This document shows, in pieces, positions 54,335 to 64,000 of a stretch of DNA of 64,000 nt (within the stretch, counting starts at the first letter, position 1; the number at the start of each line of letters is the position of its first letter). The stretch comes from Anaeromyces robustus (taxonomy: Eukaryota > Neocallimastigomycota > Neocallimastigomycetes > Neocallimastigales > Neocallimastigaceae). The position numbers and the translations under genes are program-made. A model generated the notes under the pieces. It was not told the origin of the DNA, searched no databases, and saw nothing but the letters and a program-made list of their open reading frames with translations. The stretch lies in contig MCFG01000034.1 in the NCBI GenBank assembly GCA_002104895.1, positions 52,501 through 116,500 of the forward strand, read 5' to 3'.

Positions 54335-57300
54335 TTAAATTGGGTTGATAAAAAAGATATAAAATTTTTTTTATCTTTAAAAAAAAATATTTATTTTTTT
54401 TTTTTTTTTTTTTAGTTTTATAGTTTTTTCTCGAAACTCGATTTAATTAATACACTTTTATTATATTTGAAAAAAAAATAATATTATTATTATTATTAAT
54501 ATTTATATATAATAATTTATATATATATATTAAGAAAAATTATTTATATAAAAAAATAATACTATAAATATGTTCTATAATTACCTTTATAATGCTTTAT
54601 AAAAATTATATTTATTACTATTTTTTATATTATACCGAATATTTTTTTTTTTTGACAAAGAAATTTGATTATGCATAAAAGCTATTCATTTTTAATTTGA
54701 TTTTATTATTATAATAAAAAAAAAGTTAAAATATATTTTTAAAATAATTAAAATATTATTTTGTTACGTATAAAATATTAATAAATAATAATTGATTTTT
54801 TATCTTTTATTAAAAAAATATATATCTATATCTATAATATTTCCGATATAATTTTTAATATTGAAGTGTATAATTAATCATTTTAGAAATATAAAATTGA
54901 AAAAAAAAACAAAAATTATATTCTTTTAATAATTTACTAAATAAAGACTGATAAGATTTCTAATTTCAATTATTATTCTTTTTTAAATGGTCTTTTATCT
55001 ATATTATTAAAAAATATATATGTATATTTTTTAATAATTCTTTTTATAAATATTAGTTTATTACTTTATTTTTTTATTGTAATATTTCCATGTTGTATAA
55101 ATTATTCGATATAAATAATACATATAAAGATTTTTTTTTAAAGTTGATTTATAATTGTCTATAGATTAATAATTCATTTTATACATTTCTCATTGATATC
55201 TGATATAATCATACTTTTTTTTTAAAAATTACCTTGTTCCTTACCGAAAAATTTACTTAAAATATTATTATTTCTTGCTAAATTTTTTACTTTAATAAAA
55301 TGTTTTTCATTTTACTATTATTATTATAAATATTATTTGTTTATTTTATGATATTGCTTTCTGTTGATATTTTTTTTTTTTTACTATTAAAAATAAAAAT
55401 AAAAATTTTTTAAATTCTTGGTTTTTTATTGTTTGATATGTAGGTACAAAAAAGAATTTTTTTTTATCTTAAAACTTTACTTTTATAATAAATTTATAAT
55501 AAAAAAAATTATTACTATATATTATCAAAATAAATGAAATTATATATTTTGAATATTATAAATATAATAATATAAATAATAAATTTTATTTTATATTAAA
55601 ATTATTTAAATAGTTAATTTATTTAAATGGAAATATATGAAAATTAATAATATTATTTAAATTGAATTATTATAAATATATATTTTTTATTTATAATATA
55701 TTGATAATATATGCTATTATTTATTTTTAATATATAAAATTTATTTATTTTTTTACATATTTATTTACTTATTTATTTATTTATTAAATTTAATTATTTT
55801 TTTATATTTTTTAATTAATTAATTATTTATTTACTTATTTACTTACTTATTTATTTACTTATCCATTATTTATTTATTTTATATATACGATAAATATATT
55901 AAGTGAATATATAATTAATATATATTAGAATGTATTCACCTTAAAATTTATATATATATAAATAATTAAATAAATATAATTATATATATTCATTTAAAAT
56001 TTTATTTTAAATTGGAAGATAAAAATTAAAAATAAAAATTTTATATAAATATATATATTAATATTACTAATAATAATATATACAATTAGTAATGAAACTA
56101 TTTATTAGAATATACTAATATTCTATTTAATATATATTACTAATATATATCATATATTTTTATATGATATATATATTAAAATATATTATAATATATGCTA
56201 AAGATTTTTTAAAATTTTTAAAATTTGTTTTTTAATTCATCACTTAACCCGTTTTAATTTAAATAAGTTATTTAAAAACTATTAAAAAATATTATTATTA
56301 TAAACTTAATAGATGACTAAATAAATAATTAATAAATAAATAATTATTAAATAAATACTAATAGTATTATAGATATTATAGTAATATCCCAAATAAAGTT
56401 TAATTTATGACTTAAGAATGCAAATGAATATATTTATATATTTATTTATTTATTATTTGTTCATTTATTTATTAATTTTTCCATTCATTTATATATAATT
56501 TTTTTTTTGTTATTTGATAAAATTCTATAATAATAAAAAATAAATAAATAGATATAAAGATAAACTTAATAAATCTATTTAATAAAGTATATTTCATCTT
56601 TCTATATATGAGAAAAATATAATTATAGTAAATCTATAATTTATAAATTTTAATCCATTAATTATCAATGATTATAATAATGATAAAAATACAAAATAAT
56701 TTATTATTACTAATTGTGGTTGTCGGGATTTAATGATATCTAAGATCTTTTAGCGAAACATTATGAGGAAAAAAAGTAAATTTAGGTTTAATTATTTTAT
56801 TTATTTAATCAATATTTTTAATTTTTTTTTTTATTATATTACATAACCAAATGAAAAATGTTTATAAATCAACTCTAAAAACTTATTATTAATATTAGTA
56901 AAAGTTTATTAATAATGAAAAATTTTATTTTAGATTAAAAAATTTTGCGAATGATTTTTTTTCTATTAATGATAAAGTATATAAAATTAATCATATTATT
57001 TATTATTACATATTTAAATAATGCATAAGTTTTATACCTTATTTTTTAATTACATATCAAAAAATTTGGTTAAAATGTTTTTAATGTATTATAAATATAT
57101 GTCCATTATATATATTTTATTATTTAATATTGAAATTTTTCTTTATATTTATATTATTAAAAATACTTAATATAATATTTTTAATAAAATTATTTTTCAT
57201 TTTTAAAAATTAAATATTCAATGATTATGAAAGAAGTACTAAATTAAATTTGTATATATATATTATGATTATTAATATAATGAATGTTTTTTTTTTATCT

Positions 57301-57442
57301 TTTTATAGGTATCCTTTTTATTTTTAGGTTTTATTTAATAATAAAAAATATATTAAAACTAATCAATTATACTTAAATAAAAGGAATGTTAATAATTTTT
57401 ATTAATAAATTAATTTATAATATTAATACAATACTAATAACC
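54335..57442. other. Gene-free AT-rich region
   Basis: 3.1 kb of A/T-rich DNA with TTTA arrays (55740-55880), TA-rich palindromes near 56040-56200 and no supportable exon. A small less-AT patch lies at about 56717-56775 (GGTTGTCGGG and AGATCTTTTAGCGAAAC), whose nature I cannot tell. Confidence 0.55.
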
Positions 57443-58860
<1,418 letters not shown>

Positions 58861-59251
58861 TGCTTTTTTATATGGGTAAAAAAATAAAAAATAAAACTAT
58901 AAACTAGTTATATTATCGAAAAATCTAAATATTTAGACTCTTTTTATTATTTAAAATTATTTTCTAATTAAATAATAAAAAAAGTCTAAATTCAAATTAT
59001 CAGTGGAAAACATATAATGGTGAAATATATATTTTTTCTTTATTACACTGTTCTAAAAAAAATTTTTTTTTAAAAATTATAATTTGTTTTATTTCTTTTA
59101 CGAAAATTTATATCTGTAAAAATTTTATTACATTCCTTATTTATTTAAAGTACATTTTTTATTACCTCTTTTTTCCTAATAATTATAATAAATAGTATTT
59201 TATTTATTTATTTATTATTTACTACAAATGTAAAATATATGAATATACCAA

Positions 59252-59325
59252 GGGCGTCGACGCCGAAAAGGTAAGGCAGGGAATTTAATTCCTATACATT
59301 CATGTGAAAATCACATGATAAGTCT
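59252..59325 (+). other. GC-rich structured island, tRNA-like but degenerate
   Basis: Three hairpins in 65 bp: GGCGTCGACGCC (59253-59264), GGAATTTAATTCC (59280-59292) and CATGTGA-AAA-TCACATG (59301-59317). Read as a tRNA, GCC-GAAAAGGTAA-GGC resembles a D-arm, the middle hairpin an anticodon arm two bases too short, and CATGT-GAAAATC-ACATG a T-arm with a 5-bp stem and 7-nt loop. The predicted acceptor halves do not pair and the T-loop lacks TTC, so a working tRNA is unlikely. A tRNA relic, tRNA-derived SINE fragment or other structured RNA are all open. Confidence 0.4.
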
Positions 59326-60008
59326 ATAAAAAAAAAATATTATTTACTTATTTAAATCTCAATAAATTTAAAATAGTATAATAACTATTATATTATTTAC
59401 TAATTAATATTTTTGATAATTAAAATTTATTTTTTAATAGTTATAAAAGTAGTGTTTTTTTTTTTTTTTTTTTTACCATAAAATTATTTATCTTTTGAGG
59501 TTTTATATCTTCATTAATTACAAATACAGAAAAGAGAGAAAGTAAGTGAAAGATAAAACAATAAATTTAGTTTTTTTAATTATATTTTTTTATTTCTGAT
59601 AATATAATAATAAATACTAAATCACTTTCATTTTTTCTATTATCTATTTTGATTTTATTAAAATAAATTTAATCTTAATAAAATGTGTTATTTCAAAATA
59701 TGACAAATTTTATATATATATATTACTATAAATTATTATATATATATATATTTTTATTTTTATTTTTTATTTTTTTTTTTTTTTTTCATTTTTGTTTAAC
59801 AAATCATATAATAAAAGATTTTAATCAACCTTTCATATAATATGTATTGTGTAACTTTAATCTTTAATAATATATTATAATATATAAAGTTTATCTTGTT
59901 TTTATAATATATAATTAATTTAATTACTTATTTATGAAATAAAATACATAAATAAACAGTATCAATAATAATCAAAAAATAAATAGTAAAAAACAAAAAT
60001 TAACTTTA

Positions 60009-60188
60009 TTTTTTAAGCAAGACAAAAAAATAATAATAAATATAATAATAATAATGAAATAATAATAATAATAATAATAATAAATTATAATATATATATT
60101 TTTTTTAAGCAAGACATAATAATTATAATAATAATAATGAAATAATAATAATAATAATAATAATAAATTATAATATATATTTTAAGTT
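60009..60188. repeat. 92-bp tandem duplication
   Basis: Two copies of a block starting TTTTTTAAGCAAGACA (60010 and 60102) followed by AATAAT arrays and AAATTATAATATATAT. Copies differ slightly in array length. Confidence 0.8.
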
Positions 60189-60368
60189 AATATATAATAA
60201 CAAATAATAAAGTTAAATAATATAAATAATAAAAAAAAGATATGGTAATACTTTTTTTTTTATATTTTTTATTAAATATTTTTTTTTCTTTTATAATAAA
60301 TATATATAAATGTAAAACTTATAGAGAAAAAATTCATATAATTATAAATTAAAAAAAAAAAAAAAAAG

Positions 60369-60505
60369 GTGTAAAGATATATAAGAAATTTAAGGAATTA
60401 TAAAAAAAAAAAAAAAGATATAAAGATATATAAGAAATTTAAGGAATTATAGAAAAAAGATGTAAAGATATATAAGAAACTTAAGAAATTATATAAAAAA
60501 AATTA
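60369..60505. repeat. Short repeat, three copies
   Basis: The unit is TGTAAAGATATATAAGAAA then TTTAAGGAATTAT plus an A-run, at about 60370, 60420 and 60460. The third copy carries two substitutions. It lies 3' of PRP46. Confidence 0.85.
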
Positions 60506-60752
60506 TATATATATATATATTTAAATAATTGATTTTTTAAATATTTATGTTTTATGTTTTATTGAGGAAAAAAAAAAAGATATATTATTATGTGATATTA
60601 TATTAATTAAATTAAAAATTTAATATGTTTAGGTATGAAAATATTTTATAATAAATTATTAAATAAAGATAAATTAAAAAAAATTTTTTTCTTTGTATTC
60701 TTTCTTTTTTTTTTTTTTTTTTTTTCTGTTTTTTTATGGATTTGGATTATAT

Positions 60753-63700
60753 TTAATTTTCTTGTTCATTATAAGCATTTTCATCCTCTTTCCATATTTT
60801 AATAGTTTTATCTGCTTCTCCTGTAATTAGACGTGTACCAGTTTGATCAAATGTTGAACATAATATACCAGCTTCACTATCTAATGAACCTGGTTGTGCG
60901 GTTGTTTCCATTTTTTGGAAATTATATCCTGATTTCCAATCCCAGAAATACATTGAACCGTTATCACCTTATAAAATTTATAAATATATATATATTATTA
61001 TATATATAAAGACCAATAATATATAATACATATTTAAATATAGTAAAATTAAATAATTTTATTAGATAATTATATAAAATATATATTATAAGAAATATTT
61101 CAATTTTAATTTAAAAAATATTATTTATATTATTATTATTATTATTATAATTAAATATAATATATATATATCTTTTTTTTTTTTTTTTTTTATTATTAAT
61201 TTTCTTTTATTATATTATTAAATTACCTCCAGAGAATAAAACATTATCATGATTAACAGATAAAGTATTAATAATAGCATTATGTCCTTCGAAATTTTGA
61301 ACGAAATTACCTTCTGGGAAATACCATTTTTTTATATTATCTGGACTAGCACTTGCAAATGAAAATTCAACTGGATGTAAGGCTAAAGATCTTACACTTT
61401 TTTTATGATGAGTTAAAGTTGTCATTGTTTTACCTGCTGCTAAATCCCATAATCTTATAGTACTATCCATTGAAGCAGTTAAAACTTGTGGATCAGCTGC
61501 TTGACATTTAACATCAGATACTGTTGAATTATGACCAGTAAAAGCAAAAATTTGTGTTTTTGTACGCATATCCCATACCTATATATAAATTTATACATTT
61601 TTATGTATAAATATATATATATATATTAATATATTTAAATAATACATGAAATAAAATTAAAATAAATAAATAATTAATTAATTAAATAATTAAAAAAATG
61701 AAAGAAAAAAAAAGCAACATTTAAAATGATTATATAATATATATAATTTTCATGATTATTAAAAAAAGTAATAATATTATAATAAAAATTATAATAACAT
61801 TAAGAGTTTTATTTAAAATATATATAAATACATACACGTGCTGTTGAATCTCTACCACCTGAAACTAAAATATCTAATGTTGGATGTAATGCTAATGAAT
61901 AAACGGCACTAAGGTGACCATGATAGTGACGAATAACTTTATTTTGTTCTAAATCCCAACATTTAATTTGCTTATCTTCACCAGCTGAGAAAAGATATGG
62001 ATGACGTGATGAAATACATAAACCTCTGACGGCTGAAATATGACCTGTTAAAGATAATTTTAAAGTACCTGACGCTAAATCCCAAATCTAATTAAAATAT
62101 ATTTTTAAATTTTATTTTTTAATTATTGTATGATATGAAAATAAAATAAATATTATTAGTTTATGATTTTTTTTTTTTAAAAAAAAAGATTGGATTATAA
62201 TTTTAGTTAAATAGATTATTGTTATAAATTTATAATTCTAAATGTATAATATTGAATTTTGAATTGTAAATTTAAAAATTATGAATTTTAAAATTTGAAA
62301 TACATTTTTTAATGAAATAAATCATTTTATAATTAAATAATATTGTTATCTATATTAATATGATACTAATTTATTGTAAAATTTTATAATTAAATAATAT
62401 TGTTATATATATTAATATGATACTAATTTATTGTAAAATTTTATAATTAAATAATATTGTTATATATATTAATGATACTAATTTATTGTAAAATTTTATA
62501 ATTAAATAATATTGTTATATATATTAATATGATACTAATTTATTGTAAAATTTTATAATTAAATAATATTGTTATATATATTAATATGATACTAATTTAT
62601 TGTAAAATTTTATAATTAAATAATATTGTTATATATATATTAATATAATACTAATTTATTGTAAAATTTTATAAATTTTATAATCATATATAATATGAAG
62701 ATTAATTATTAATATATATATATAAAAATCAATTGATTTGACGTTCCTTTACTTTTTTTGAAATAATTTTATTTTCTTATTTTAATTTAAATTTGAAATT
62801 TATTTGTATAAATATAAAATTTTATTTGATTCCAAGGATTAATTATAATAATAATTATAATAAATAAATAATATAATATAAATTAAAAACATTTTTATTA
62901 TATTATTCTAACCTTAATAATTCTATCACCAGCACCAGTTGCAAACCATTCATTACTTGGATCAACTGCAATAGAACGTACCCAACCCAAATGACCACTA
63001 ATAACACGCATAAGTTTCCATGGTGCATGCCATTCAGGTTTGGGTGCTTTTTTAGCTTTTTTAATACGAATTAATGATGAAGCTGTCTTATAGACAGGCG
63101 TTGTTTCTTGATGGAATATTGTTAAAGCATTATTATTTTGTTGAATTGTATCACTGAATAAAAAAATTGTATATATTTATAAAAAATAAAAATATAAAAA
63201 CATATATATATATTAAATAAATTTATATTAATAATTGTATTGTAATATTGAAATGTATAAAGAAGGAAATCCATTCATTAAATTTTTTTTTTTTTATGAG
63301 TTTTATTTGAAAAAAAAATACCTTTCATTAACATTTGGTATAGTTTCAATTGTTTTTTGAATAGATGAATCAGAAATATTAATTTTAACAGCGTTACTAT
63401 CATCTAAAGTAATACCAGGTGCATTTGGATATGGATGTGGTCCTTTAATAGTAGTTTTTTCTTTTATAATAGTTGTTTTACCATTACTTACAATAACCTT
63501 TTGTTTTTTAGCTTTTTGTTGTTGTTGTTGTTGTTGTTGTTGTTGGATAACACATTTTGGTAATTCATAGAAATCTTTATATTCATCTCTAATTTTTGAA
63601 GCCAAACATACTCTTTGACTGAAATTTATTAAATTATTACGATTGAATTTTTTATAAAATATATTATTAATATTAAAAAATGGATAATTATATTTTTATT

Positions 63701-63996
63701 AATTATTATTAAAATATAATTATACATATAATGTAATATTAATAATTTTATTGTATAATAATATAATAATGATTTTAATTTTAATTTATATTATTAACAT
63801 TTGAAATTTAAATAATTTTATTAAAAAAAATAAAAATCTATTTTTTAAAAAATAAAATTCATTTTAAAATGTATAACCTTTCTTCGTCTTCTAATTCTGG
63901 GTGTTCATGTTCATCTTTAAATAATGATCGTGTTCTTTTTATTGATGTTTTTATAAGATCTTCCAATTGTTTTTTATCACTTGACTTATTTACCAT
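60753..63996 (-). CDS. PRP46: PRP46/PLRG1 (PRL1) spliceosomal WD40 protein
   Basis: WD40 component of the NineTeen/Prp19 complex in the spliceosome, nucleus. Exons are 63996-63878, 63618-63322, 63153-62913, 62087-61836, 61578-61227 and 60967-60753, giving 491 aa with all phases consistent (human PLRG1 is 514). The N-terminus is divergent, with a poly-Gln run (about residues 65-75) and a conserved [13 protein letters not shown]. Then [28 protein letters not shown] opens the first of seven WD repeats. Diagnostic strings include [58 protein letters not shown]-type and [21 protein letters not shown], close to PLRG1 throughout. It ends shortly after [11 protein letters not shown] and lacks the basic tail of the human protein. 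The ATG sits four bases from the right edge, so the promoter lies outside the window. Confidence 0.96.
62325..62690. repeat. 58-bp minisatellite in a PRP46 intron
   Basis: About six copies of a unit containing TTTTATAATTAAATAATATTG then TTATATATATTAATATGATACTAATTTATTGTAAAA. One copy lacks the TAT of AATATGATAC. It lies within the intron between exons 3 and 4 (62088-62912). Confidence 0.92.
63509..63544 (-). repeat. CAG/CAA poly-Gln run in PRP46
   Basis: Ten or so CAA codons, encoding an uninterrupted Gln tract in the poorly conserved N-terminal part of the protein. It replaces sequence with no counterpart in animal PLRG1. Confidence 0.85.
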
Positions 63997-64000
63997 CTTT

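Larger units (their letters stand above)
58861..60752. other. Intergenic: PRP46 3' flank
   Basis: AT-rich; holds the GC-rich tRNA-like island (59252-59325), a 92-bp duplication (60009-60188) and a triplicated short repeat (60369-60505), listed separately. No protein-coding exon is seen. Confidence 0.6.

Noticed and set aside
56717-56775. Small nuclear or nucleolar RNA in a slightly GC-richer patch
   Set aside because: I could not match U1-U6 core motifs, nor a paired box C and box D, so no RNA call is made.
59252-59325. Functional tRNA gene
   Set aside because: Acceptor halves do not pair, the anticodon loop has too few bases and the T-loop lacks its conserved start, so I list it only as a tRNA-like island.
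59252-59325. Hammerhead-type self-cleaving ribozyme
   Set aside because: GAAA is present beside a stem but no CTGATGA core strand is found in the right place on either strand.
62325-62690. Possible CRISPR-like array
   Set aside because: Abutting 58-bp tandem copies inside a spliced intron, no spacers.

Overview
The window looks like nuclear DNA of an anaerobic gut fungus (Neocallimastigomycota; genus not resolvable by eye). Non-coding DNA is almost pure A/T with very long trinucleotide and homopolymer tracts. Genes are intron-rich with short GT..AG introns, and proteins carry poly-Asn/Ser tracts. The secretome is typical of rumen fungi: an esterase with a fungal dockerin, a GH11 xylanase with a fungal CBM1, and a CotH-family protein.

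Layout. 1-2166 (-): 5' part of UPF1, running off the left edge. 4037-5570 (-): VAMP7-type R-SNARE, six exons. 7759-13737 (+): a 21-exon gene I identify as a homologue of FAAP100, the Fanconi anaemia core-complex subunit. 14419-19872 (-): DIS3L2-type 3'-5' exoribonuclease with four tandem cold-shock-domain modules instead of one. 22074-23345 (+): dockerin-bearing CE1-like esterase. 24330-25637 (-): GH11 xylanase with CBM1. 28072-30536 (-): CotH protein. 32134-33036 (+): Cys-rich membrane protein. 34223-34834 (-): bacterial-looking GNAT acetyltransferase. 35940-39769 (-): SUN-domain nuclear envelope protein. 43921-50023 (+): RING plus RRM protein, 16 exons. 51797-53009 (-): PRL/PTP4A phosphatase with a Ser-rich tail and no CaaX box. 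54125-54334 (-): small unknown ORF. 57718-58860 (-): decayed ankyrin-repeat gene. 60753-63996 (-): complete PRP46/PLRG1 spliceosomal WD40 protein.

Functionally, 22-31 kb is a plant-cell-wall/cellulosome neighbourhood. UPF1 and the DIS3L2-like nuclease act in RNA surveillance and decay, and PRP46 in splicing. The rest is conserved eukaryotic housekeeping. Exon models were built by eye from GT/AG sites and frame. Every complete model closes to an intact frame, but none has been tested against transcripts.

The points most worth a second look are the four-module DIS3L2 with intron positions repeated in register, the fungal FAAP100, the dead ankyrin gene carrying a huge ATT tract, three long perfect hairpins in intergenic DNA, a GC-rich tRNA-like island at 59.25 kb, and an exact 145-bp tandem duplication upstream of the PRL gene.
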